Assembly (NCBI GenBank): GCA_008933995.1
Contig: WARS01000090.1
Span: 1,745,501-1,809,500, forward strand
DNA from: Datnioides undecimradiatus
Lineage: Eukaryota; Chordata; Actinopteri; Lobotiformes; Datnioididae
Length of the DNA: 64,000 nucleotides
Reading direction: 5' to 3'
Both the position numbers and the translations under genes were made by a program. A model generated the notes under the pieces. That model saw only the letters and a program-made list of their open reading frames with translations, searched no databases and was not told the origin of the DNA. Shown here piece by piece: positions 53,001-59,484 of the stretch. Each line of letters begins with the position of its first letter. Position 1 is the first letter of the stretch.

Positions 53001-55388
53001 ACAGTTTAAGCTAAATAATGGACTGGTCACCGTATTGCCAAAACCTGGCCTGGTTTCAGGTGACTGTGGTCGGCTTCACTCTGGGGATTCCTGACGTCAT
53101 CATGGGCATCACCTTCCTCGCGGCAGGCACCAGCGTCCCGGACTGCATGGCTAGCGTTATAGTTGCACGGCAAGGTACGTGCACACACACACACACACTC
53201 CCAAAACACAGTTAAGTTAATATCGATATTTGCATTAAGGCTGAGTTGCTGTTAAGAGGAGGAGCTCCGCGGCAGAGTGTTGCTTTTCATAACCGACTCG
53301 TCTCCTGACTGACTGTGCGCAGACCTTGACAGTGTTGCTCTCCTTGCCTCAGGTCTGGGAGACATGGCCATCTCCAACTCCATAGGCAGTAATGTGTTTG
53401 ACATCCTGGTCGGCCTGGGCCTGCCCTGGGCGCTGCAGACGCTCTGCATCGACTACGGCTCCAACGTGAGTGCTCCTCGGCTCAGCCGGAGGAGATCCTG
53501 CCGGACTTGGACCAGAATAGAACAGAGCTTTGCTCATGAAGGACGGGAAACAATAGTGTGTAATACTCAGCGCAGAGCAGTGAGGGAGTTTAAGGTCAAC
53601 GCAAACCTGCAGCATTACACCGGGGCAGCTCACAGTTTATCACCTCACGCTGTGAAGACGTTACGTGTTGATTGGTCCGCTGATTACTCTTCACACTAGA
53701 AAAAAGAAATTTGGAATAGGTGCAAGAAAAGTGGGTCCCTGGCTGCATGAATACAGGAAGTACATCTCTGAGTGTGCATCAGGCCTCTGCCTTCTTTTGT
53801 TTTGACGGTTTGAAAAAGCCCTGTAATCTCTGTTTGTCTCCTCAGATTCATCTTAACAGCAGAGGACTTATATTCTCTGTCGGACTCCTGTTAGCCTCAG
53901 TGTTCTTCACAGTAAGTACCAGAGCGTCTCCGTTGTTCTGGGTGCTGAAGGGCATTGAGCTAACACCTTTGTGGTTTTGAATCCAACCAGCGGATTTGCA
54001 TAGAGACGTGAGGCGTTAGCTGTTAGCCGTGGACAAAGCAAAACAGATGAACAGCACATGAACACGGTTAGCACCTCGCCCCACAGCACAAAGGTCCCGG
54101 GTTCGATTCCCAACTGGGGCTTTTCTGTGTTGACTTGTGCTGCCTGTGTCTGCGTGGGTTCCCTCCGGGTGCCTTCCACCACCCAGACACATGCGTGACA
54201 GGTGAACTGGGAACTTTAGATGAGTTTGTTTGTCTGTGTCTAAGACTAGAGACCGGTCCTGGGTCTCCAGCCTCCTGCCCAATGACTGCTGGACTGCAGG
54301 ATATGCTCCTGCAACCCCCCCGCAACCCAGAAAGGGATAAAGCACAGAAAATGGATGATCAATTGAGTAAATCAGGTTTTTTGAGAGAAATGCATGTAAA
54401 AGGGTGCGTCGTTCATCCAACTGGTGCATAAGGGAGGATTATTTCATTCGCCAAAATGAATTCCACTGATCCACAAGGCCCAAGGGGGCGATCGCACAGA
54501 GGTGTGTCTCTAAAAAAAACACGCTGCCGGTGAAACCATTTGTCTCTGCTGGCTCCTCTTTTGCGATGCAAGTCGTGTTTTTCCCGTTTATTCCAGACGA
54601 GTTTAGATATTTCGCCCAGGCAGCCGATCAAATCAAGCCAGGAGGCGGGCTTTACTACCTCGCTACTGCATTCCTGCTTTTTGACGCAGGCAGATTTGGG
54701 AACAGTGAGATAAAATCGTATCTGGTCGCCTGGTCTCGCACCTGGTTTCGCTTCACAGGTGAACCAGTTCTGCCTGAAGAACTCTGCTCAGGTGTTTTCG
54801 AAGCGACTGTGCACCAAGTAGCTGCAGAGAGTGCGTGTGCACAAGTGTAAAGTGTTTTAAAACCAACACTTTTTAACTTTTATGTTCATTAGTTCTTCTT
54901 TTCTGCCTTTATTGACGTGACGCTGCGTTTCTTGGCGTTTCTTCTACTGCCACCTGCAGATAAGTGGAATAGTGTGAAATCATTGGCTGGACTCTTCATT
55001 GCATCATCAAGGTGTGCATGCTGGGAGTCCTTGTGCATGAGGGACATAGATCAGGGACGGTCCCGCTGCTTTTTTTGTGATCTAAACACCATTAAAGCAG
55101 TTCACAGCAAACAAATGTGCAAAATCATCTCAAAGGTATCTCAAACTCTTGACCTCTGAAGCCCATCTCTCCCTTTGTGTAGACATGTTTCTGATTGCGA
55201 CAGCCACAAGCTAACCCTCCACCCTCCACCAACAGGTTCTCGGCGTCCATTTGAACAAATGGACTCTGGACTGGCGACTGGGCTTGGCCTGCCTGATCCT
55301 GTACGCCATCTTTCTCTGCTTCTCCATCCTCATCGAGTTCAACGTCTTCATCTTCGTCAACCTCCCCATGTGCCGAGACATCCACTGA
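15726..55388 (+). CDS. slc24a3: Sodium/potassium/calcium exchanger 3 (NCKX3), complete, 17 exons
   Basis: Plasma-membrane antiporter that extrudes Ca2+ plus K+ in exchange for Na+. Exons: 15726-15924, 19268-19396, 40017-40093, 45637-45711, 46354-46438, 47055-47158, 48941-49015, 49604-49629, 49715-49768, 49857-49990, 51590-51750, 52215-52485, 52580-52746, 53060-53174, 53353-53465, 53846-53911, 55236-55388. They total 2,004 nt (667 aa; human ~644), all GT-AG and phase-consistent. Visible are an N-terminal hydrophobic segment (41-62), sequons NSS and NCT (92, 105), the alpha-1 repeat with [10 protein letters not shown] (Glu182), a long acidic cytosolic loop with [12 protein letters not shown] (429-440), and the alpha-2 repeat with [10 protein letters not shown] (Asp547) and SNVFDI (Asp574). 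These acidic residues align with the cation-binding residues of NCKX2 (Glu188, Asp548, Asp575). [20 protein letters not shown] and the NETENEN loop point to paralog 3 rather than 1, 2, 4 or 5. The C-terminus is [11 protein letters not shown]. Confidence 0.96.
16202..16227. repeat. Alternating GT/GC/GT tract, Z-DNA-prone
   Basis: 26 nt of perfect purine-pyrimidine alternation: (GT)2, six GC steps, then (GT)4-5. It lies ~280 bp inside intron 1. Confidence 0.9.
16680..16815. promoter_or_regulatory. slc24a3: Candidate intron-1 enhancer/conserved noncoding element
   Basis: TGAGTCAGC (16720-16728, AP-1/MAF-type), ATGCATTTATCA, and the perfect 12-bp palindrome ATGAATATTCAT (16779-16790), which resembles a POU-dimer (MORE-type) site, lie within 140 bp. 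Conservation was not tested. Confidence 0.35.
17546..17582. repeat. (GGAGGGAT)n minisatellite
   Basis: About four units of an 8-bp purine-rich repeat. It yields spurious Pro/Ser-rich frames on the minus strand. Confidence 0.85.
19268..19396 (+). CDS. slc24a3: slc24a3 exon 2: extracellular N-terminal segment
   Basis: The acceptor TTCCAG|GTTTCG completes a Gly codon, and the donor is CCAG|GTAAGA. Residues 67-109 are polar and acidic, with sequons NSS and NCT. NCTTP just before the next exon's ALHEFP matches the glycosylated segment of NCKX proteins. This exon diverges fast. Confidence 0.9.
21040..21345 (-). repeat. Degenerate dispersed repeat remnants
   Basis: 21265-21288 is the reverse complement of 14476-14499 with 3 mismatches in 24 (GGGAGTTGT core). 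The preceding GCTGAAATGCTAACAGCAGC resembles a common fish interspersed repeat rich in GCTAACA. Family not determined. Confidence 0.4.
21799..21828. repeat. (GA)15 microsatellite
   Basis: Perfect GA tract in intron 2, followed by CAGTCAGACAGACGG. Confidence 0.95.
22182..22205. repeat. (GT)12 microsatellite
   Basis: Perfect GT tract in intron 2. Confidence 0.9.
22456..22495. repeat. (CA)n microsatellite, one interruption
   Basis: Two CA blocks split by CTC. It is complementary to the (GT)12 at 22182, about 250 nt upstream. Confidence 0.9.
22968..22990. repeat. (GT)n microsatellite
   Basis: Imperfect GT tract with GTGCGTGTG in intron 2. Confidence 0.85.
23105..23290. promoter_or_regulatory. 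slc24a3: Candidate conserved noncoding element, intron 2
   Basis: TAATCAAAT occurs twice 54 bp apart (23134-23142, 23188-23196), with ATGCAAAATT, GACAATAG (SOX-like) and AAATCAAT (ONECUT-like). The patch is free of simple repeats, unlike its surroundings. Inference from motif density only. Confidence 0.35.
25361..25385. repeat. (GCC)n trinucleotide repeat
   Basis: About eight GCC/GCT units in intron 2. It is not within an exon, so it does not encode a poly-Ala or poly-Pro run in a recognised protein. Confidence 0.9.
25998..26024. repeat. (CA)n(TA)n compound microsatellite
   Basis: ACACAC... passes directly into TATATATATATC in intron 2. Confidence 0.9.
28581..28623. repeat. (GT)21 microsatellite
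   Basis: Perfect tract in intron 2, probably polymorphic. Confidence 0.95.
29825..30190. promoter_or_regulatory. slc24a3: Candidate homeodomain-rich noncoding element, intron 2
   Basis: CCTAATTAACTATTAG, CATAATTAGCC, ATTCATAATGG and ATTCATTAATGG are spread over 300 bp, interrupted by a (CA)n at 29911. Homeodomain core sites cluster here. Not tested for conservation. Confidence 0.3.
30285..30470. promoter_or_regulatory. slc24a3: Candidate conserved noncoding element, intron 2
   Basis: Dense run of TTATTAC, TTATCATTCC, GATTACATTAAAC and CATTACGTTAATGAATGAG without simple repeats. Looks enhancer-like; motif inference only. Confidence 0.3.
30551..30581. repeat. (GATCCT)5 hexanucleotide repeat
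   Basis: Five near-perfect GATCCT units; every unit contains a GATC site. Confidence 0.9.
31812..32008. repeat. Cluster of three (CA)n tracts
   Basis: Tracts at 31812-31842, 31945-31975 and 31987-32008; a further (CA)n lies at 32195-32218. All on the same strand, intron 2. Confidence 0.9.
32530..32720. promoter_or_regulatory. slc24a3: Candidate conserved noncoding element, intron 2
   Basis: CATTAGTAG, GAATAATTCACGG, GCTTATTAACACG, CCTAATGAAACC and CATTAACACC within 150 bp. Same reasoning and limits as the other patches. Confidence 0.25.
39943..39974. repeat. (AC)16 microsatellite, 42 nt upstream of exon 3
   Basis: Perfect tract ending just before the branch-point/polypyrimidine zone of exon 3. 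CA repeats in pre-mRNA are known hnRNP L targets. Confidence 0.95.
40017..40093 (+). CDS. slc24a3: slc24a3 exon 3: [10 protein letters not shown] segment
   Basis: 77 nt; acceptor CTTCCAG, donor TGT|GTAAGT. Encodes (A)[25 protein letters not shown], the conserved run into the first transport-domain helix. Flanked by (AC)16 at 39943-39974 and (GT)18 at 40162-40198. Skipping it would break the frame. Confidence 0.96.
40128..40198. repeat. (GT)n with GCGCGCA units, 35 nt downstream of exon 3
   Basis: Two GTGTGCGCGCAG blocks, then a perfect (GT)18 at 40162-40198. It is complementary to the (AC)16 on the other side of the exon. Confidence 0.95.
40807..41010 (-). mobile_element. 3' end of a LINE-type retrotransposon, minus strand
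   Basis: Read on the minus strand: ...GCAATGTGGAAATTTCCCAG, TTTGGGCTGAATAATGTTTA, then TCTATCTGTCTATC. This is the familiar fish non-LTR 3' end (GGAAATTTCCC...AATAAAGTATCTATC). The 5' boundary of the copy is unclear. Confidence 0.65.
41259..43238. repeat. ~1.98-kb CT-rich polypyrimidine satellite with a 92-bp higher-order unit
   Basis: Almost every base on the plus strand is C or T, built from CTCCT/CCTCT. From ~41259 to ~41820 the marker CTGCCCTGATCTCCCC recurs at exactly 92-bp spacing (the GAT starts at 41338, 41430, 41522, 41614, 41706 and 41798), giving about six near-identical units. The rest, to 43238, is degenerate CTCCT. Stop codons are rare in such sequence, so long Ser/Pro/Leu frames (plus) and Glu/Arg/Gly frames (minus) occur by composition and are not genes. 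Confidence 0.97.
45235..45385. promoter_or_regulatory. slc24a3: Candidate intron-3 element with two octamer motifs
   Basis: Exact octamer ATTTGCAT occurs at 45291-45298 and 45362-45369, with TTATTCATGAATTTTAAATG and TAAATTTAATG nearby. Two perfect POU octamers within 80 bp of repeat-free sequence suggest an enhancer. Confidence 0.4.
45423..45436. repeat. G14 homopolymer
   Basis: Uninterrupted G-run in intron 3, able to form intermolecular G-quadruplexes. Its length is prone to sequencing error. Confidence 0.9.
45637..45711 (+). CDS. slc24a3: slc24a3 exon 4: first core membrane helix
   Basis: 75 nt; acceptor TTTGCAG, donor GAG|GTAAGA. Encodes [20 protein letters not shown] then EKLCE, nearly identical across NCKX3/4. 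Confidence 0.97.
45712..46353 (+). other. slc24a3: slc24a3 intron 4, 642 nt
   Basis: AT-rich; no feature beyond the splice sites. Confidence 0.9.
46354..46438 (+). CDS. slc24a3: slc24a3 exon 5: alpha-1 repeat, first half
   Basis: 85 nt; acceptor TCTCGCAG, donor ATAG|GTACCC. Encodes [20 protein letters not shown] then PELFTSII. Glu182 aligns with NCKX2 Glu188, which is essential for cation transport. Confidence 0.97.
46439..47054 (+). other. slc24a3: slc24a3 intron 5 with two (TG)n tracts
   Basis: 616 nt. (TG)n at 46832-46870 and a perfect (TG)14 at 47002-47029, the latter followed by GCGCACTTGCTCGTTCTCTC and CCCCAG. See the finding on exon 6. Confidence 0.9.
47055..47158 (+). CDS. slc24a3: slc24a3 exon 6: alpha-1 repeat, second half
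   Basis: 104 nt; acceptor CTCCCCCAG, donor CAG|GTATGA. Encodes [20 protein letters not shown] then [15 protein letters not shown]. The acceptor lies 25 nt after a (TG)14 tract. Confidence 0.97.
47159..48940 (+). other. slc24a3: slc24a3 intron 6, 1.8 kb
   Basis: No repeat or gene recognised. The frame at 47778-48242 has no resemblance to a known protein. Confidence 0.8.
48941..49015 (+). CDS. slc24a3: slc24a3 exon 7: membrane helix
   Basis: 75 nt; acceptor CCTTGCAG, donor GCG|GTAAGA. Encodes [20 protein letters not shown] then IALIA, a membrane segment typical of NCKX3. Confidence 0.96.
49016..49603 (+). other. slc24a3: slc24a3 intron 7 with a CTCF-like motif
   Basis: 588 nt. CGCCCTCTAGTGGC at 49523-49536 is, on the minus strand, GCCACTAGAGGGCG, close to the CTCF core and lying 68 nt before microexon 8. 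Confidence 0.5.
49604..49629 (+). CDS. slc24a3: slc24a3 exon 8: 26-nt microexon
   Basis: Encodes FIYDEKVC plus two bases of Trp. The acceptor is TTATTTTTAG and the donor is GCTG|GTGCGT, a weaker donor. It is followed by an 85-nt intron. FIYDEKV is invariant in NCKX3, so the exon is real despite its size. Confidence 0.93.
49715..49768 (+). CDS. slc24a3: slc24a3 exon 9: membrane helix
   Basis: 54 nt; acceptor GTGTCCAG, donor ATGAA|GTGAGT. Completes [19 protein letters not shown], closing the first membrane domain. Confidence 0.95.
49857..49990 (+). CDS. slc24a3: slc24a3 exon 10: start of cytosolic loop
   Basis: 134 nt; acceptor CGTCAG, donor AAAG|GTAACG. Encodes [32 protein letters not shown] and [13 protein letters not shown] and CDATxVLLKK are NCKX3-like. 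Confidence 0.95.
49991..51589 (+). other. slc24a3: slc24a3 intron 10, 1.6 kb
   Basis: Two adjacent short hairpins (CTATC-CTAC-GATAG, then CGACC...GGTCG) at ~51055-51093 are followed by TTTTTT. Nothing else recognised; frames at 50381-51039 have no family match. Confidence 0.6.
51590..51750 (+). CDS. slc24a3: slc24a3 exon 11: conserved loop segment
   Basis: 161 nt; acceptor CCCCGCAG, donor GAG|GTACAC. Encodes [38 protein letters not shown] and [13 protein letters not shown], the best discriminator for paralog 3. Confidence 0.96.
51751..52214 (+). other. slc24a3: slc24a3 intron 11, 464 nt
   Basis: Unremarkable AT-rich sequence between GTACAC and TTTCCAG. Confidence 0.9.
52215..52485 (+). CDS. 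slc24a3: slc24a3 exon 12: variable acidic loop
   Basis: 271 nt; acceptor TTTCCAG, donor CCAG|GTACAG. Begins [10 protein letters not shown] and ends in a Glu/Asn/Asp-rich run (429-455) followed by GPLEPFKVP. The poorly conserved middle (Gly/Arg-rich) is longer than in human and accounts for most of the extra protein length. Confidence 0.94.
52580..52746 (+). CDS. slc24a3: slc24a3 exon 13: first helices of second membrane domain
   Basis: 167 nt after a 94-nt intron with a C-rich acceptor. Encodes [20 protein letters not shown] then [20 protein letters not shown] and LSYIMVWM. The donor is ATG|GTCAGT, with C at +3 instead of a purine, and is the only place the phases close. Confidence 0.93.
52747..53059 (+). 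other. slc24a3: slc24a3 intron 13, 313 nt
   Basis: Starts with the non-consensus GTCAGT donor; otherwise AT-rich and featureless. Confidence 0.85.
53060..53174 (+). CDS. slc24a3: slc24a3 exon 14: alpha-2 repeat, first half
   Basis: 115 nt; acceptor GGTTTCAG, donor CAAG|GTACGT. Encodes [20 protein letters not shown] then [18 protein letters not shown]. Asp547 corresponds to NCKX2 Asp548. A (CA)9 tract starts 8 nt into the intron. Confidence 0.97.
53353..53465 (+). CDS. slc24a3: slc24a3 exon 15: alpha-2 repeat, second half
   Basis: 113 nt; acceptor GCCTCAG, donor AAC|GTGAGT. Encodes [20 protein letters not shown] then [11 protein letters not shown]. Asp574 in SNVFDI corresponds to NCKX2 Asp575, the residue that confers K+ dependence. 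Confidence 0.97.
53466..53845 (+). other. slc24a3: slc24a3 intron 15, 380 nt
   Basis: No repeat or gene recognised. Confidence 0.85.
53846..53911 (+). CDS. slc24a3: slc24a3 exon 16: membrane helix
   Basis: 66 nt; acceptor TCTCCTCAG, donor ACA|GTAAGT. Encodes [20 protein letters not shown] then FT. Confidence 0.96.
53912..55235 (+). other. slc24a3: slc24a3 intron 16, 1.3 kb
   Basis: Contains the SINE-like element (54050-54355) and otherwise no recognisable feature. Confidence 0.9.
54050..54355 (+). mobile_element. tRNA-headed SINE-like element in intron 16
   Basis: Begins GGTTAGCACC... and has a Pol III box B, GGTTCGATTCC (54100-54110). It then has the conserved middle TGTCTGCGTGGGTTCCCTCC, followed by CCAATGACTGCTGGACTGCA and GAAAGGGATAAAGCACAGAA, and ends AATGGATGATC. 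This order is that of a widespread fish interspersed repeat. The tRNA-like head is degenerate (poor box A, no intact cloverleaf), so it is not a tRNA gene. It lies in the sense direction of slc24a3. Confidence 0.75.
55236..55388 (+). CDS. slc24a3: slc24a3 exon 17: last helix and stop
   Basis: The acceptor is CACCAACAG. 50 codons plus [53 protein letters not shown]. Length and ending match the family. Confidence 0.97.
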   Translation, partial: VLGVHLNKWTLDWRLGLACLILYAIFLCFSILIEFNVFIFVNLPMCRDIH

Positions 55389-56816
55389 CCTCCTCTTCCT
55401 CCTCTTCCTCCACTTCTTCCTCCCGGTTGAGCGAGGAAACCTCGCCCGGCTTCCAGTTTCTCAGCGCCTTGGAAACGAGTCCTACCTTTTGTTTTTCCAA
55501 ATAGAAACATAGAGCTCTGTATGATTTATCTTTGGTGCAATACACACACGAGAGAGGACACCGGATGTTTTCGGGGGAGGGGGTTTTGGGGGATTTGGGG
55601 GTCCGGCTTTTAAAAGAAAGTCCCATTAGCAGAGATGGCTGCCAATCGTCTGACGAACCGAAAGGCTGGAGCAAACTGTATAAACACCAACGGTAAGGCT
55701 ACTGTTGGCGAAGAAGCTGCTACCGTAACTGACTGACCGGCAGAAGGAGGAAGTAAATCCTGCACGAACAGCCATTTTTAGCTGGATCGTTTGTTACTCT
55801 TTGTACAAGTTTGGATATAAGCACACGATTAAGGTATTTTTAAAGTAAAAACCGGCTTTCTCTGTATATATTTGAGGATTATATAAGTACTAATGTTAGC
55901 TGATACGTGGGATTCTCTTATGCACAACTGGGTCGGCTGCGTCTCGCTCGGCCGGACGATCCGACGGCAGTGACAGTACTTTGTGTTTTAGTGATCTGGT
56001 CAGTTATACACTCAAAGACACTTCGACGTGTCTCCCACGCAGCAGTAGCAGCCAGCGAAGCATGCCGTCCTAGCCACAAGTCAACTCTAGATTTGCACTG
56101 TTGAGATATTTAACACTATTCACATAGAGTCTATTGTTTGTTTCTCTCTCTGCATCCATATCAAGGTAGGTGTGGGCTTTATTTGTCTTTCATACGACCC
56201 ACATAGGAAAGGGATCTCCCTGGAAATGACATCCAGCACTGTCACTTTATTGATTAGAGATATTATTCTGTCATTACAGAGCCTCTACAGGTACTCTTTA
56301 ACCATGTAACTACTGACTTTAAAGCTCCCTGTAGGCGGTAGGACTCCCGTACGATAGAGAAGAGTTAGTCTTTAGCCTCCGAGTCGAGTATAGCGTCATT
56401 ACTTCTTAAAGCCAAAAGTATTTTTTAGAAATAGGAGTTAAGAGTCGTAGATTTGGATTTTAGGAGTGTAAAGTGAGTGCGTGCGCGTGTGTGTGTGTGT
56501 GTGTGAGAGCCTCGAGGGGAACCAAGGACACCACTGTTACTGGGAAGACATAATCATGATTTATTTATGAATTAATTTATTCAAAGATCATGTCTAACCG
56601 CCGGTTTCAGGCCTTTGGATCATGTACAGTGCGCTGCGTGGAAGGCTCTCCGCCCTGTGACGACGGAGCTGTACAATGTACTGTACCTAATATATAATCT
56701 AAGTACTGGAAACTGACTTGATGTTGTTTATATTTAAGAATAGAACTTTATAATTTATAAGTTTTGTATAGTTTGGAGAGATATCGCAAACATTTGTATA
56801 TTGGTACAAACACAGC

Positions 56817-56830
56817 GGGGGGGGGGGGGG
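56817..56830. repeat. G14 homopolymer in the 3' UTR
   Basis: In mRNA sense, followed by TTTT and a GATGAC/GATGAT run. Confidence 0.9.
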
Positions 56831-57841
56831 TTTTGACGATGACGATGATGATGATGCACGGCAGGGTTGTGTTGCCGTGGTGATGGTGGACTGAACCAGT
56901 TTGAAAATCTTCATCACTGGTCCCCAGCATGGGGATGTTGAGCCGTTGATGAACCACAGATATAAAAGATTCACTTTCAGATAAAAATATATGAGTATAT
57001 ATGTAAAGAGGCGCGTACTGATGGCACAGAACCCCTTTCTGGACTTTCACCACACGTCGTTTCTTAAACACCGTGCTTGAAATCTCGTGCCATCCCTTGT
57101 ATTTGAAGCTTCAGAACCAGCGCTTGTGGCCATCCTCCTGCTTGTATTCGAGCCGAAAAAAAAAAAGAAAAACACAAAAACACACCTTCGTCAACAGTAT
57201 TGCCACTCTGTTTCAGCATGTGTTCAAACAAAATGTGGAAGAAACGTACTTTTTATTTAATCTTGTTTTTACCTTGAAGGAGAATCCTCATGGTGATAGA
57301 GTTGCTGATGCGTTAAGAGCATCCACTTGTGCGTCTGTGTGCGTGTGTGTCGATGCTACACCTGCAGCCACGAGAGGGCGCCGTAGAGCCGTGTTACATC
57401 TCCAGAGGTGGCTGTCACTTTACACACCCCATGGGGGTGGGGGGGTGGGTTTTGGGTATGTGTTCAGGTGGGCTGACGTAGAGACAAATACAGGTCGGTT
57501 TGCATGCCTCTTTCATAATTCAGATTATTTTGTGTGTAATTTTAATGGATTTTACCGAGATCAAAAAGGCACTGTCTTGTTCATGCTGTACATATCAGAG
57601 GGATATGCTATTATAAACACAGACGTTGGAGTGACTTCTGACGAGCAGTTATATTTGAGATATATACAGTATTTAGAATGTAGGCGTTCAACAGTTAGTT
57701 TTCAGCTAAATTAATGTCGTTTTATGCTCATGTCTTTTGAATTGTTTGTAAATCCTCATTTTTGTTGATGAGGACCTCTGGGCAGAGCTCAGAGGGAGAC
57801 GGTGGGGGAGATGTCGGCCTTGTTCCCAGTGGTCTTCTTGC

Positions 57842-57847
57842 AATAAA
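57842..57847 (+). terminator. slc24a3: slc24a3 polyadenylation signal
   Basis: AATAAA followed within 25 nt by GTTGTTTTTCCC, a good downstream element. It is the only canonical hexamer I see after the stop codon. Confidence 0.75.
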
Positions 57848-57865
57848 CCGATTTACATACACAAG

Positions 57866-59480
57866 TTGTTTTTCCCATGTCTTCATGAGGCGTTCGCTGT
57901 AACCAATAACCTGCTGTTTATCCTCACAGCAACATATCTTACCCTCATCTTAACAACAAAGCAAGTCGTATTCACGTGTTTTCAAACTAAAAGTCCTGAT
58001 ATTTCAATGCTTTTATAATTTATTTACAATCTAATTATAATTTTAAGCTGATATTCTGGTGTACAGGTGAAAAAGGTAGATAGTCCATAGAGCATAGAAA
58101 CAGCTCAGGTCAGCTGGGTCAGCCCCATGCATGTTAGCGTCTTTCAGCTTTTTGTTTCGCTCTCACAGCCGTCAGTTTTACCATTTCTGCAGACTCGCGC
58201 GGCTCCAGTCAGCGTCACATGCAGTGCATAGCCCTGCCCACTGCAGCCACAGACCGAATGGACACGACAGCTTCCCAAAAAGCAGGACGCTGCTCAGGCT
58301 GTGGACAGACAGATCCTGTCCCATACAAGCTACACGAAAGTGCCGAATCTGACTCCAGCTCATATTCAGGATATTTTTGCATTCTTCTACAGCGGAGGAA
58401 GTGCAGATGCATCATTTTTCTTCATATAAAGTCTGAGGCAGAGCGTCACAAGCAGAACTGGCAGAGTTAGAAAATGTTTTAGCAGCTAAAGAGTCAGATA
58501 TTTCTCTCAGGTGCCGGTGGAGACCAAAAGTGGAGCTAAAAGAAAAGTGAACACTTTAAACTTTTAACACGGCTGGACACACAACTATGAATAAGAACGA
58601 ATGTTGTGTTCACAGCTTGATCTGCTGACCCTGAGTGGCCTAAACAAATCAAGTCAAGTCAAGTCAAGTCAAGTCAAGTGGAGTTTATTGTCATTTCAGC
58701 CATATACAAGTACACAGTGAAACGAAACAACGTTTCTCCAGGACCAAGGTGCTACATAAAACAAACACAGGACGACACAGAACTACAGGGAAAGTGCACA
58801 AGTGCAAAGCATGTGCAGACAGAACAAGACAGTATGTAGCTACGACGCCGACCAGTGCACAGTTCTGTTATGAAAGTGACAGTAGTGCAAATATTACAGC
58901 TGAGGTAGTGTAAACGGAAGTGTAAACATGATAGTAGCAGCAAAAAAAAAATCAATTCATACGGTAAATAATTTATTTAGCATTTATGAAGCCATGACTT
59001 ACAATTACTTATAAACATCAGGAAGTGATTTATGATGTTAATTACATTATGTTGCAACCACATGTAACTTATGGTAGTCCTTGTTGTACTTAAAAGCAAC
59101 CTATTAAGACCGTTAATGTTATACAACCACTCAAATTCATATATATTGTTATATTACTAGGCTATATATTCAATATTTAATATTAAAATCATGTTTTTAT
59201 ATGGTACTGTACTTATAACGTTTCTATAGTATCACCAAACCTTCTGTATAATGGTTATATTAAGAACTTTGCGGCAACTTAAGGTAAGGTCCATTTATTC
59301 TCTATGACATGTCGGTCAAATACTAACGTTAAAACAGAATAAATTATTTAAAAAATGTATCTGTAGGTATAAATGTATTTCTGAATTATGTAAGTGCATA
59401 TTGAATTATAACAAAAATGCGTTATTTTAATAAAAATCTATTTAATCTACTTAAAAAATCAAGGTGGGAATAGCCGTTCT
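57866..59480. other. Spacer between slc24a3 and the next promoter
   Basis: Holds the minus-strand LINE tail at 58646-58945 and AT-rich sequence after it. No gene recognised. Confidence 0.7.
58646..58945 (-). mobile_element. 3' end of a LINE-type retrotransposon, minus strand, with (AAGTC)n tail
   Basis: On the minus strand it reads ...GTAGCACCTTGGTCCTGG, AGAAACGTTGTTTCGTTTC, ACTGTGTACTTGTATATGG, CTGAAATGACAATAAACTCC, then ACTTGACTTGACTTG (six units at 58651-58680). The AATAAA followed by a pentamer tail is the hallmark of a common fish LINE family. 5'-truncated, no coding remains. Confidence 0.75.
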
Positions 59481-59484
59481 CTCC

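Larger units (their letters stand above)
55389..57865 (+). other. slc24a3: slc24a3 3' UTR, ~2.5 kb
   Basis: Runs from the TGA to just past the AATAAA at 57842. It contains two consensus Pumilio elements (UGUAUAUA 55863-55870; UGUACAUA 57587-57594), overlapping AUUUA pentamers at 56569-56577, a short (GT)n at ~56480-56505, a G14 run at 56817-56830, and a CTCF-like DNA motif CCACGAGAGGGCGC at 57368-57381. The 213-codon frame at 57073-57714 has no protein-like features. Confidence 0.75.

Noticed and set aside
54059-54130. Possible tRNA gene (GGTTCGATTCC box B)
   Set aside because: No complete acceptor, D or anticodon stems; the context is the SINE-like repeat.
57073-57714. 213-codon frame after the slc24a3 stop
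   Set aside because: Lies in the 3' UTR upstream of the poly(A) signal; no homology recognised and composition is UTR-like.
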